Source of the DNA: Eupeodes corollae
Lineage: Eukaryota > Arthropoda > Insecta > Diptera > Syrphidae
Direction: 5' to 3'
Assembly (NCBI RefSeq): GCF_945859685.1
Contig: NC_079148.1
Coordinates: forward strand, 139,683,133 to 139,747,132
Length of the DNA: 64,000 bases
Below, in pieces: positions 24,942-36,790 of this stretch. The notes beneath the pieces were generated by a model. It ran no database searches and was not told the DNA's origin. It worked only from the letters and a program-made list of their open reading frames with translations. Numbering within the stretch: position 1 is the first letter of the stretch; every line of letters begins with the position of its first letter. Made by a program: the position numbers and the translations under genes.

Positions 24942-25125
24942 TTAATTTAATAGTCTAAAGGTGTAAAACCAATTGTGATCACCTCTTTGAGAAATAAAAC
25001 GGTCGAGATAGTTTTCATCATTTTTATGTATTTTAAAAACCAAATCAGAGATGATAAAATTGCTGGCTGTATATAAGATCAGGTTCATGTGGTAACTGAT
25101 CTTTAAAAGTCTAAGGACCTTCATC

Positions 25126-25326
25126 TTAAGTAAAGTAACGTGCTATGTCTTTTGAGGAATGTGTAATTCCGAAAACCGCAGGGAAGTCGACAAACCTGAG
25201 TTTTTTGTCAACACAACAAGCTAAAGCAGCTATATACTTACGCTCACAATTTCCATACATTACATCGCCAGCTTGTATCAGCATCCCAATATTTTGTCCA
25301 CATTGTTTGCATTTAAGGTGCGTCAT
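25126..25326 (-). pseudogene. possible PIF/Harbinger transposase fragment
   Basis: A 66-codon minus-strand open frame includes YGNCERKYIAALACCVDKKL and FPAVFGITHSSKDIARYF. The spacing resembles the second catalytic block of Harbinger transposases (a VD..LRF strand followed by GxxHDS), with HSS in place of HDS. The match is partial and from memory of the family pattern. It could instead be an unrelated relic. No neighbouring block confirms it. Confidence 0.3.
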
Positions 25327-25389
25327 GGTGCTCTAAAAGTAGTTTAGTTTAACGTATTGTGACTGCGAAATTTTCAACATTTTTGGTTC

Positions 25390-26470
25390 AGTTTTTGGTC
25401 TGATACCCAAGCCTTAACTTGGCGAATGTTGGTTTTTGAGTGCTCAATTGTTAAAGGTTTATCTGCATAAACACGGTCTTTCGAATAGACCCATAAAAAA
25501 GTCCAGCGGTGTCAAATCGCATGGTCTTAATGACCAGTTAATATCGCCACGATGAGAAATAAATCCATATTCTTTTGAGCTATGTGCCACTGTCTTGTTG
25601 AAACCTCATGTTCTTTAAGTCGTATTCTCTAATAGCAGGCAAAAAAAGTCGGTTATCGTATGACCATAACGCTCCGAATTTGACGGTGACATTCGTTTCA
25701 TCGTCATTTTTAAGAAATAACGTCAAATCACAACTCAGCAACAAAGAACACACCAAACAGTGACTTTTTGTTTATGTAATGGCTTCTCTTCAACTACTTG
25801 AGGTTTCTCAGAATCCCAAATACGACAAAGTGAGAAATGTATTTCTCCCATGCAGAAAGTTTTATTCTCAAAATTTGCCTTGCAACACTTGTTGTTCAAG
25901 CATCCATTCCACATATCTACGAACGTGGCAAATGTTAGGCTGGCTTCATTTGTTGTGTGAGCTGGACTTTTTATGGATGTGGGTGTAGACCTAATACAAT
26001 TCCTGAGAACGACGAGGAATCGAGACATCGGAGTTTTCAGCAACACTTACAGCAGCGATTTTTGTCAGTGATACGAGCGAAACAGTGATTCACAGGCCTT
26101 ACAATATCTATAACCGTTCCAGTCTCTTCAAATACGAGTATATTCACAATTTTTCCATTTGTTTGCGTAGTTTAACGATTATGTAAAAAATAACGTCTTC
26201 TTAAAACACGATATGTGGCAGAATTACCATTTTTGTAGTAAGTTTAAACGATAAATAGGCGATCCATTTTTGTAAATGTTAGACCTTAAACAGAAAAAAA
26301 AGTTGGTTTGACAACTAACTTAAATAGATGAATTCCAGCCCTATACTTTTGAAACCGCAAACTGGATAACCGTATATAATTTTAACTTGTCAAATTTTAA
26401 AAGCTTACAACTTTTCAATTATGTTATATCTGCCATTATAGCTGCCTTTTTATAAAATGAAACACCTTAA
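25390..26470 (-). pseudogene. mariner (DD41D-like) transposase, decayed
   Basis: In minus-strand reading, a start-like ATG at about 26270 begins a helix-turn-helix remnant. The block around the first Asp is damaged (MGEIHFSLCRIWDSEKPQ, then KVTVWCVLC). The second Asp is present in QDSGT followed by a stop (about 25590). The third-Asp block CDLTPLDFF is at about 25500-25530. The right edge (26450-26475) reads, in reverse complement, TTAAGGTGTTTCATTTTA, a mariner-like terminal sequence. Multiple stops and the loss of the first block make it inactive. Confidence 0.8.
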
Positions 26471-28902
26471 TAGAAAAACCTATATAAGCATTCTTTCGAA
26501 CGAAAAGGAGCTGTCCAATTTTTGTAGAAAAGGAAAGCATTTTTAAAAATGTTTGATGAGAGCCTATTTTCTTAGTATTGTTTAACAACGACATTAAATT
26601 TGTATGCTGTTTTGAGTAATTCTAAGTACTTAACTGTAAAAATATCTTAATTCTTTGGGATTTCAAGCTTAGGTTTCTGTTTCTCCTGAAAGTGGCAAAT
26701 TTCTTTCATCTATTTCTACTGAAATTCTTTTTCCTCGATTTTTGTTTCTTAATTTTAATTTATTTCAAAAAGACATATAGTTAATAACATCAATATTCCT
26801 GTCAATTTCGAAAGGATATTATCCTGTTCTTAAAAGTCAATAACATAAATTCAATCACTTCTTTATTCAATTTATCGTATATTATTTCTTAACGATTCTG
26901 AGCAATATACCAGTGATTCAATACTGTAGACGTTCAAGTTCATATTATTTTAAGGTACGAGAAATGAATAAAGTACCTTTTCTGAAATTCATGGAATCTG
27001 AAAAAAAAACACATTTTATTTTATTTTCATGTGAACAACAGTCATTCAGAATGTTATGCAAATAGACAATACACATTTCGAAGAATTTACATGCATGATT
27101 CTTAGTCCTTTTGGATTACTTTCAATAATAGAAAAGTCTTAAAGCTTTTTCTCTGGTGTTCTAAAACAATTTTTTCGCTTTATATTCTTTTATCAAATTT
27201 GTTATTAATGGAAATCGCTGTAAGAGAAAACAGACATGGATGAAACAATACTTGAAATCTTCAACACAAATTTTCCTCCATCAGTATTTTTGCTTTCTTT
27301 TTTTGGTCATATTTTTCTTTCATTTTTGTCAAACAAAAACAACGCTAAGCAACAAATTTAATCTTAAAGTGAGTACAGATTTTTACTATCATGTTCTTCG
27401 ACAGCGATGCTACGACAAAAAAAGGACAAACGTTCAAAATTTACCTTAAACAATTTTCATCAAAGTACTTTATGAATTTATGAATTCAACTCACATTCTA
27501 TTTTTGTTCATACATGAGCATATTACAAGACCTCAGCAAGCTCTTTTCATAGGTATAGTAGATCATGTACCCTAATGAAAGGACTCCTTTTTGCCTGGAG
27601 CAAGTTCCATAGCGAACATAATTTCTTCAATTTTTTTTCCTCTAACATATCTCGACAGCATATCACCACCGTATCATATATTCCGCTCTGTTCTGTTCTG
27701 TTCCGGAACCAGCATGGCTCTTATTTTAGGTACAGTACACAAACGTTAAGTACCAACATATAGCAAGGACTTGAAATGTGCTGCTTGTTTTTTTTTTTTC
27801 CTTCTCTTAAAAGGATAATGACAACAACAAATATTTGGTTGCATAAGAGATTTTTTTTATATAGAAGCGAGAAATTATCGTACCTATGAGGAAAGATTTA
27901 GAACTACCAAAATGTGGCACACAAAATTACCTAACTATAAAAAGGTATTAAGGTCTTTTGAGATCATTAAAAAAATTCCATCCAGGTATAAGACTATTCA
28001 GAAAACTTAAAACTTAAGGCATTTTTTTGTCTGTTTGTGTTCTTTTACTCTATTTACCTATGCACTTAAGCTTAATTACTATTAACTCTTTAGCCTATTG
28101 TTTATTGTTAAAAAAAATATGTAAAAAACAAACAAAACAAACAATAATTTTAGTTTTTTGTTTGTTTTATTGTGTATAGTGTAGAAAAGAAGCAATTTTC
28201 GTGACCATACCGCACCACCCCACTTCCATTATAAACTACTTTATGTTGTTTTTTCTAATGTTTTTTAAGTGTGTGCCAAGCAACAATTTGCTTCATGAAC
28301 TTTTATTTCTTTTTGCTTTGTATAGAAATAAAACAAAAGAATGTAATTGTTGGTAACTTTTTAGGATAATACAAAAACCAAAAAAAAAATAATTTTAGAA
28401 AGTAAAAAAACATACACAAAAATCAGTCATTAAGGATATAAAACTTATGGTGTTTTATGTTTTTGTATGTTACAGGAAGTTAATTTTGTGTTATTTTAGG
28501 AAATAAGTAGGAAAGTGGTCTAAGCTATGTTAAGTTTCAGAAATGGTTTGTGTAACTACGCACCATAAACTTTATATGCTTTTTGAGTTAAAGTTATTCA
28601 CAGGCTAAAAATTCTCGTTACTTGAGAAAAAAATTGCCTAAAACCACATTCGTAAGTTGCGGAAACACTCCAAAAGTAGAAATCAGACCGCTATGTAATT
28701 GGCTTAGATTGAGAAAACACATTTTTCTTTGAGCGAAGATGACTCATTTCTTTTCCATACATTCAAAAAGAAGGCATTTTGTATGTTGAGACCAAAGTAA
28801 TATTAAAGAAACATCTCAGAAGCATTTAAAACGTTTCAGAAGCAGACAGAGCATTTTTGAATTGTTGCTTACAGGTTACCGAAATGTTTTGGGCGCTAGC
28901 GT
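26471..28902. other. intron sequence, AT-rich
   Basis: No supported gene. Very A+T-rich with many poly-T/poly-A tracts (for example 27789-27802 and 28379-28391). Confidence 0.5.
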
Positions 28903-29140
28903 AACATTTCTGAAATGTTTCTCTGTTTTCCCATTACGAGGGATCCATTCGATGTAAATTTTAAAAATAAAATAACCTTTAATTTGTCTGAAATTGCTGG
29001 AAATAAAAATTTTGAATAAGTTGAGGAAGAAATAAAATTCAGAAAAAAATCAAGATACGACATTATCAGTGCTTCCATTTTCACTTCTGAAATGTTTTTC
29101 TGCAATGTCATTTGACATTTGTTGAACAAACATTTCAGAA
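28903..29140. repeat. cluster of palindromes built on ACATTTCAGAA
   Basis: AACATTTC-T-GAAATGTT at 28903-28919 is a perfect palindrome with a 1-nt centre. The arms TTCTGAAATGTTT (29085-29097) and AAACATTTCAGAA (29128-29140) are exact 13-nt inverted repeats. Inside them lies a second inverted repeat, AATGTCA/TGACATT (29104-29119). Related single copies occur near 28830 and 29150. This could be a foldback-type MITE or a chance-amplified motif; no target duplication was defined. Confidence 0.6.
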
Positions 29141-29923
29141 TCTTTTGTTTTTAACAATGTTTCCTGAACATTTTAAGAGGTGATCCAAGATTATCGTCAA
29201 AATTTTGCCTGAATCAAGAATCAGTAAAAAAATTTGACTCGGCAGAAGTTATAAAATCATTGTTTGAAAAAAAATTAAATACTCTTATCTAATCAATTTT
29301 GACGTCTTGTATCGATTGTTTTTCAAGATCATGTGAACTTTAAACAACAATAGTAAAAATAAATATTGTTATAATTAATTGTATGTTATTAAAATTTGAT
29401 TTTTTTAATACAATTTCCAGCACTTTTTCAATTCGGCTAAGAGTTACTACTCGATCAGTCTTAATTTCTACACCTTTTTTTAATAAAGTTTCTGTATAAC
29501 GTTAATGCTGGCTTAAATATTTCCATTCAATGTTTCAACAGTTTTTGGATTATCGTCAAAAACCAATGACTTAATAAATCTTCATAAATCTTCATAAATC
29601 TTTATAAAATGACATTGAGTCGAATGAACGAAAGGAGAAGTTAACATGACAAATTCTTGAAACAAGGTTGTATTTCAATTGATTTTGCAATAAGTTAACG
29701 TGGTATGATAAGTTATGGCGTCTTGGGAACCAATCTAAGTAACCATTTTTGTAGCTTTTAGTTTTGAATGTGTTCTAAGAAAGCTGTTAAGGAGTAAACT
29801 CGCTGACTACGGCTCTATTGTATACTCCGTTGTAGCATTTGATATTTTCTTTTTAAATAAGTGCTAACTACAAATTTTCATCTCTAATTCTGCTTCTATA
29901 AATAAGTGCTGTTTTACAATATA
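29141..29923. other. intron sequence with a short tandem repeat
   Basis: At 29571-29606 the unit TTCATAAATC is repeated about three times. Nothing else was recognised. Confidence 0.5.
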
Positions 29924-30689
29924 AACGGTGATTTTTTAAGAGCTTGAGAACTTTAAAAAAAAAACGCATAAAATTTGCAAAATCTCATCGATTCTTTATT
30001 TGAAACGTTAGATTGGTCCATGACATTTACTTTTTGAAGATAATTTCATTTAAATGTTGACCGCGGCTGCGTCTTAGATGGTCCATTCGGAAAGTCCAAT
30101 TTTGGGTAACTTTTTCGAGCATTTCGGCCGGAATAGCCCGAATTTCTTCGGAAATGTTGTCTTGCAAAGCTAGAATAGTTGCTGGCTTATTTGTGTAGAC
30201 CTTAGACTTGGCGTAGCCCCACAAAAAATAGTCTAAAGGCGTCAAATCGCATGATCTTGGTGGCCAACTTACCGGTCCGTTCCTTGAGATGAATTGTTCT
30301 CCGAAGTTTTCCCTCAAAATGGCCATAGAATCGCGAGCTGTGTGGCATGTAGCGCCATCTTGTTGAAACCACATGTCAACCAAGTTCAGTTCTTCCATTT
30401 TTGGCAACATAAAGTTTGTTAGCATTGAACGATAGCGATCGCCATTCACCGTAACGTTGCGTCCAACAGCATCTTTGAAAAAATACGGTCCAATGATTCC
30501 ACCAGCGTACAAACCACACCAAACAGTGTATTTTTCGGGATGCATGGGCAGTTCTTGAACGGCTTGTGGTTGCTCTTCACTCCAAATGCGGCAATTTTGC
30601 TTATTTACGTAGCCATTCAACCAGAAATGAGCCTCATCGCTGAACAAAATTTGTCGATAAAAAAGCGGATTCTGCCAACTTTTCTAGGG
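29924..30689 (-). mobile_element. DD41D mariner, C-terminal two thirds intact, cut by the assembly gap
   Basis: The downstream terminal repeat on the minus strand lies at 29924 on: ACGGTGATTTTTTAAGAGC. The transposase reads without a break from 30647 to 30027 (206 codons). It has the first catalytic Asp in FSDEAHFWLNGYVNKQNCR, the second in FQQDGATCHTA, and the third in SCDLTPLDYFLWGYAKSKVY. I count 41 residues between the second and third Asp, which places it in the DD41D (rosa-like) group. It is the best-preserved DNA transposon in the window. The N-terminal part and the other terminal repeat fall in the N run at 30690. Whether it is active cannot be told. Confidence 0.9.
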
Positions 30690-30889
30690 NNNNNNNNNNN
30701 NNNNNNNNNNNNNNNNNNNNNNNNNNNNNNNNNNNNNNNNNNNNNNNNNNNNNNNNNNNNNNNNNNNNNNNNNNNNNNNNNNNNNNNNNNNNNNNNNNNN
30801 NNNNNNNNNNNNNNNNNNNNNNNNNNNNNNNNNNNNNNNNNNNNNNNNNNNNNNNNNNNNNNNNNNNNNNNNNNNNNNNNNNNNNNNNN
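30690..30889. other. assembly gap, 200 N
   Basis: Exactly 200 N. A fixed round size suggests a scaffolding join of unknown true length rather than a measured gap. It falls inside a mariner element, a common reason for contigs to break. Confidence 0.99.
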
Positions 30890-33311
30890 TAATAAGACTT
30901 TTTAAGGGATAAGCTTCCAGGAATCAGCATAAACACCGATAAAATGCAGGAGTTGAACATAACACTCAAAATAAGCAAAAAAAACTAATATTGAATATTC
31001 GAAATAAATTATCCTCCGGCCAAAGGACTTTACCTTCCTATTTTACATACCTACACAAAAAAAAGGGATACTATAGTAACCAATATGATGATACATAAAA
31101 AAAATCCTTAAACTATCAAAGGATATCGAACTCAATTCATACCTATACAACCAAGATTTATCGATATACACCGAAAAAAAAGAGAGAGAGAGTTTTCTTC
31201 TTTGGGTGTGTATAGAATCCAGGACGAAGGACCAAAAACTATTTTCTTTAGAGAAATTTTCTCAATTCCCAAGAAACACAATTTTCAGAAAGTTGATATC
31301 ACTTTATTCCTTTTCAATAAATGATAATAGTTACGAATCGACGGACTAAAAAAGACGACGACGACTAAAAATAAAAATAAAAAAGAAAAAATGAAGTCCT
31401 TAAAGATGATATTTGTGTATAACAGTCCCTATTTCCGTTTAATCGTTTTGTACAATGATTGTTTGACCTAGTTTTGAAGGTTCTTACAATTAATTACTTT
31501 ATGTTTGTATCAGCTTCATATTTTTTGTTGTTGTTGTTGAAAGTGTTGATGGTATCCTGCGTCCACCTACCTCTTTTTAACATCACAATTTCAAACTTAT
31601 ATATAAAACGTGATAGTCAGGGTTGGTGCAGAAGAACAAGAATATGAAGAAAAAAATTAAGGACCATTATGAGCAGAGGACATAAGAAATATAAGAAACA
31701 GAAAAGATATAAATATAAAGAGCACAAGTCCCTAATAGAATGTTGAAACATAGTTTGGCTATAAGCGAGCAAACTTTTAAGAATAAGAAAAAATGGATAT
31801 GTATATATACAAAAGGATGTGGCTCTATTGCACTCTATGTAAGCATAAGGAAGAGGAACGAAATTCAAAAAAAAAAAATATAAAGTAAAATAATAAAAAA
31901 GGGAAATGATGAAAACAAAGTTCTTAAATAAAAACTGTTTCTGTTCATTTCCCTGAACGGTGAAACTCTGTGAAATGGCGAATAAAAGAAAGAAATTCAT
32001 TTAGTCCTGGTGCATGCTGTGCATATATACGAAGTCTTTTTATATGAACGAACATCCTCTTCACCCCAATGATGTCCTGTCCATCTCCAGAATTGCAACA
32101 CTTTCTTACACACACACACATAGAGCAGAATTTGTTACTATCTTTCTATTTTTCGAAATTACATGCCAATTGTAGAAAAGTGTTTTGAGATTGTTGTTCT
32201 GTTATTATACAATTGTGTAGCAAGGATAATAGAATTTTATCCTTTTTCTTTGTTTTTAATTTTTTTTTTTGTGAATAGAAAAGAAGTTTTTGTATGTTTC
32301 TTTTGCATTTCCTTTTTTATAATATTATTATTTTTATTCTGGTAGTTGGTAGTGTTTTGTAAAAAGTAGAAGTTTACTTTTTTAATTCATTTTATTTTAT
32401 ATTATACTGATAATAGTAAGCAGGGTGGGTACTACTTTATTCTTATGCGGTTAACACAGTAAAAGCAAATGTTTTTCATTTGAATGATAATTGGGGGTGT
32501 TCTTTTTTAATTGAACTTTTTTTCCTCTTTTTAATATTAAAAAAAAAAAACAATAATAAAAATAAAAACACCAATAACAACTTGTGAGTTGTAAAATGAA
32601 GACATTTTAATTTAAAGTTATTTCCAAATAAAAGTTTAATGGAAATAACTTTAAATATGGATACCTGTTTCAAAATTTTGTATAAGAACCTTAAAGATTC
32701 AAAGTTTAGTATTTTTGAAGTGCTCTTCTGGTTGTAGTTTGTAAGCTGAAAAGTTTTTTTTATTTCTTGAGATAGTGAAGGTAAGAAGTAATAAAGATTT
32801 CCGCAAAATTTATAAAGATTCATAAATTTAAAACTGAGTTTTTTGTTGTGGGTTTTTGAGATGAAACATTATACAAAGTATCGTTCCAAGAAATGCGAAC
32901 GAATGTAATAAATCTTTGAAGAAAAAACTTTGTTTTCTAAGAGAATATTTTGAGGGGTTTTTGACCCTTTGGATTGGTAAAAGTTTATATCTTAATACCA
33001 AAACACATTGAACAATTTGGGATTTAGGCATTTTTATGTTAAAATGAATAATTTCGATCGAGGAATGATTTCGGATGAAGTCTTAAATGTTTTCAATCAT
33101 ATAAACGTTCTATTGAATATTACACAAAGTGTTGTAAACAATCAAAATATTAAAATTTAAAAGTTTTTTTTTTTAAATAACATCAAATAAGTTTCGTTAT
33201 CACAGTTCGAAAATTCAAGGTTTCTTTTCGGAATATACAAAATGTCATTATGTTGTTAAAATATTGGCTTCAAAATCATTTCATTATTTTTGAAATAATT
33301 TAAACACACTT
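30890..33311. other. intron sequence, AT-rich
   Basis: No gene was recognised. Simple repeats include GAGAGAGAGAG near 31182 and ACACACACACACA near 32109. Reading frames here are Phe/Leu/Tyr-rich products of T-rich DNA. Confidence 0.5.
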
Positions 33312-33445
33312 CTTTTAAATAAATAAATTGAATCAGGTGTCACGACAAGCCGTTAAGAACTAAGACCTAGTGACTTACAACTATCAACCATTCGTGTGTG
33401 CAAGTAATGTTGTCGGGGATGGAGTTTTGTAATTATTTATTTTTG
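33312..33445 (-). repeat. SINE tail, copy 3 (minus strand)
   Basis: The reverse complement contains CGAATGGTTGATAGTTGTAA, AGTCACTAGGTCTTAGTTC and a TAAATAAATAAA-like end. It matches the last third of the SINE at 10451-10766, including the A/T-rich tail at its 3' end (33313-33330). The tRNA-like head of what may be the same copy is 1.9 kb away at 35366-35392. Confidence 0.7.
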
Positions 33446-33449
33446 TGTC

Positions 33450-35362
33450 ACCATGCCTATTTTACTTAAAACTAAACCTTTAAACTATAAAACAAGTATG
33501 AAGTCCAATCAAGGTTAAGACCCCATTCCGACTACAAACTATCAAGTGCCGATTGAAGCCACCAAAACTGTTTCTCCTGCTTCACCTTATCAGTTCGGTC
33601 CCGTTCGGACACAGCTCAGCTGAACTGAAGGAGCTTTGCTGCACTTTGTGCCATGACGTCTTGATTGTACAGGAGTCGCCTATCCACTGTTCGTCGTCTG
33701 ACGTGGTAGATTAGCGGAACTGCCAATCTATCCTGTATCAGACCGCATCTATCTTAAAAGAGGAATGCCTCTGGTGGAATGAAGCTGCTCAAGCGTGCAC
33801 TCTCAAAATACTCGTGGTCCGGATAGAACGCCCCGAAAATTAAATTGTTGGTCGAAGACATAGCTCTTGCAATGTGACCTCGTACGAGTTTTATCACGAA
33901 GTTATCAATTCTGTTGATTCGAGCCCCGTTGTATATGACTTCGTTGAAATAGTAATGCACGTAAGAAGATTCAGCTATTCGATATGAGCCGGTACAGCAT
34001 CGTAAACACTACCTCTCGAACACCCGAAACTTTTCCATCTGAGAAGGAGCAACGGTAAACCACACAGGACAACCATAAACGACCATCGGCCGTATGAGGG
34101 CCAGGTAGCAAATTACCTTCACTCTGGGCTCAAGCCGACTGCTGTAAAATAGCCGTTTCGTCAGAGCGAAGGCTCCTCTGGCCCTGGTCAGAGCAGCATT
34201 TATATGTCTGTCGAAATATAAATACTGATCTAACTAGGTACCAAGGTACTTCAGTACTCTTTTGCTATCTAATGGCTGCCCGCGAAGATCTACGATGAAT
34301 ATCTTGCGCCAATTCTTGAACGTATCCCTCGTGGTCCTAGCCAACGGAGTCTGGAACAGAAATGTCTCTGACTTCTGGACATTTATTTTCAGTTTCCAGT
34401 CGTCGCAATATCGCTGAATCTTGTCGAAATCACGCTGCAAGAGCATTCTAATAACATAAACCTTTCGGGCCGTTCTGTACGCAATAAGATCGTCGGCGTA
34501 CGCAATTGCCTTTGTAAGACTACCTATCAGATCGCAAGTGTAAATACTGAAGAGAATCGGCAAATTCACCGCTCCCTGTTGAAGACCATTTTTAACTAAG
34601 AATGTTGTGGTAGAAGTTACTTTGCCACTTTTGACAAAAAATTTTCTACCGTTAAGCATATCATTAAGTATATACAACAATGGCTTGCTTATGCCAAGCC
34701 TCCTCAGTTTTAGGTAGAGACCCTCTGACCATGCGTTGTCAAAGGTCTTTTCCAAATTAACCAGAACAGCACTTGTCAGATATCAGAAACGAGTTTAGAC
34801 AGCATGAATTGTGTCATAACCAGCCTTGAACCCAAACTGTTTATCCGGAATTATTTTGATGTCCACAGTCCACAGTATTCCGAGCCCTATTGATGACCTT
34901 TTCGAAAACTTTGCTGATGCTCGGAAGAAGACTTTTTTGACCGAAAAATTGACGGGTTGGAGTTATCCTTTCCCTTTGTCGGGAGAGGATGAACCACAGC
35001 GGCCTGGATGAAATGCATTATTGAAGATCGTGATATAAATGTCAATTGGCTCCATCGTTAAATGTCTAAGTACAACGTTGGATATACCATCGAAACCTGC
35101 TGACTTTTTTTTTATTGAGTTGAAGATGAGCTGAAGCTCAACCTTCGTCACTAACACCGGATTAGTTTTCGTTTGCTCGGCGATTATGGTCATTGAACCG
35201 CATGAAACCACGGTTCTCAGATCGCCATTGTGTGATATCATTTCCGAGATAAAAGTGATTAAGTAGGGCTCTGTTTTCCAGGTAGTGGTTGGGGCGAATG
35301 TTAACATTCACCTTGTACACTTGAAAAGCAGCTCCTACCGCCTCCACATGTTTCTTAGTTCA
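33450..35362 (-). pseudogene. LOA/I-group LINE, 5'-truncated and decayed
   Basis: This is a minus-strand non-LTR retrotransposon. The 5' (right) part, 35307-34963, carries KKKSAGFDGISNVVLRHLTM of the finger domain. The palm, 34755-34234, has EKTFDNAWSEGLYLKLRRLG, then NGLQQGAVNLPILFSIYTCD and AIAYADDLIAY with the catalytic YADD intact. It continues with WKLKINVQKSETFLF and KRVLKYLG. The thumb and C-terminal region reaches about 33650 (HYYFNEVIYNGARIN at 33960). The pattern NGLQQGxVNxPILF and INVQKSETxLF fits LOA/I-group enzymes. No endonuclease domain remains. Frameshifts break it between 34234 and 33960 and near 34800. Confidence 0.8.
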
Positions 35363-35365
35363 ACT

Positions 35366-35392
35366 CACTAACCATCATGCCACGGTTACTAC
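35366..35392 (-). repeat. SINE head fragment (minus strand)
   Basis: The reverse complement is a 27-nt segment containing CCGTGGCATGATGGTTAGTG preceded by GTAGTAA. It lines up with the SINE 5' end at 10453-10478 with four or five differences. It lies directly beside the 5' end of the LOA-type LINE, whose other side abuts a SINE tail in the same orientation. Confidence 0.6.
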
Positions 35393-35399
35393 ATTACAT

Positions 35400-36041
35400 C
35401 AGACGCAAAGTTATTTTCTAGGTCTTGAAAAAACGTAGGTCTTTTGTTTTTTTTTTTGGCTCTAATAGTAATTCAAATTTTTTTAAGATAAAATGTTAGT
35501 TTTTGAAAATCTTTTAAGAATTAGTTTGATTTAATTTTCAAAAAAAGGTGGGATCTGACTTAAAACAATAACTAATCTTTTTAAAACAAATTTTTTTAAA
35601 AGATCTAATTGTAATTTAAGGTACTAAAAAGTAGCAACCTGTTATTGAAGTTAAAAAATATTCAACATGTTTATTTGTATTTGTTTTTAAGTTTTTTTGT
35701 AAACATTTGTTTCGAATAATAACTTCTGTGTTCATAACCAGGTAACTTCGATACGTCAATATATTGGTCCAATCTTAAGGCAAAGCTGTCATTCAAATTG
35801 ATCTTACAATAATGGTATTACATTTAAGAATCAGATTTAAAGTGAATGAAAGAAGTAAACGGGATACAAAATTGTCTTTTCTATGTTTCAGGTTGATAGC
35901 CATTCTTGTCCTTTTCCTTCATTAAAATCATAACAATGTCCTTACCTATCTATCTGCATAAAGCTGAGCACGCCAATGAACTATCCTTTATTCGTTTGAG
36001 ACGCCTACCTAACTTCACAACCAATAGGCGTACGCTTAAAA
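35400..36041. other. intron sequence, nothing recognised
   Basis: AT-rich. No gene or repeat end was seen. Confidence 0.45.
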
Positions 36042-36790
36042 TTTAAACATACATGTTCTGCCTCTTTCTAATCTTCAGTTAATTTATTTTCCATCCTGGT
36101 TCTTCTAATATGAAATTAAAATAAAGCTATCCAAAGGAAAAAAGCTTTGAACAAACTAGTCGAATACACAAACAATTGTTAAGTATACTTACACGTATTT
36201 TTCATTTCCGGGATGAGTTGTAATAGGATGAGTTGTGTCTTGGGATGGAACTAGCTTACCGACAAAAAATGGTGTGTTTTCGCTAAGTTCATTCAAATAC
36301 ACAAACCATTTGGCTTAACATAATATTTTCCGAGTAAAGATTTTTCAACAAATTATAAATTAATATGCAATAAAATGCATTTTGCATAGTCTTCAAAAAT
36401 TGTATTTGTTTTGACACCTTAGTTGTTAAAATTAGAAAAAAAGGAGACGTGCTAAAGAAATAATATATATATGATATTTCGTTCAGACTAAATTTCTATT
36501 CAGTCACTATAAAACTGCATAACAAACATATTTTTATGCAAAAATGGAAATTTTTTTATATATAAAAGAATAATTTAAATAAAACCGGTCAAACGATTTT
36601 CAACAAAAAGATTGAAAAATGTATGTTGTTCTTGACTAATCAAATGGTATTTGTTTCCTTGAAGACAAACTTATTTTACAGGTATATTTTTAAATCTTAT
36701 AAAGTTACTTTAGTAAACAGACTCTTTGCATAGAGGAGTAAGTTCGTGCGATCCATTGGTGCATTTTATTTATTTTGCTATTCGTTCGAT
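36042..36790. repeat. dispersed repeat, copy alpha
   Basis: Three blocks recur near the right side of the window. Block X at 36042-36170 (GTTCTGCCTCTTTCTAATC, CCATCCTGGTTCTTCTAATA) matches 61036-61160. Block Y at 36545-36640 (CGGTCAAACGATTTTCAACA) matches 60485-60570. Block Z at 36645-36790 (AAGACAAACTTATTTTACAG, AAGTTCGTGCGATCCA) matches 61225-61370. The order of blocks differs between the two places. It encodes no protein that I can see. The family is not identified. Confidence 0.65.

Noticed and set aside
31617..32000. 127-codon minus-strand frame with many Phe, Leu and Tyr
   Set aside because: Composition follows T-rich DNA; no conserved block, so treated as chance.
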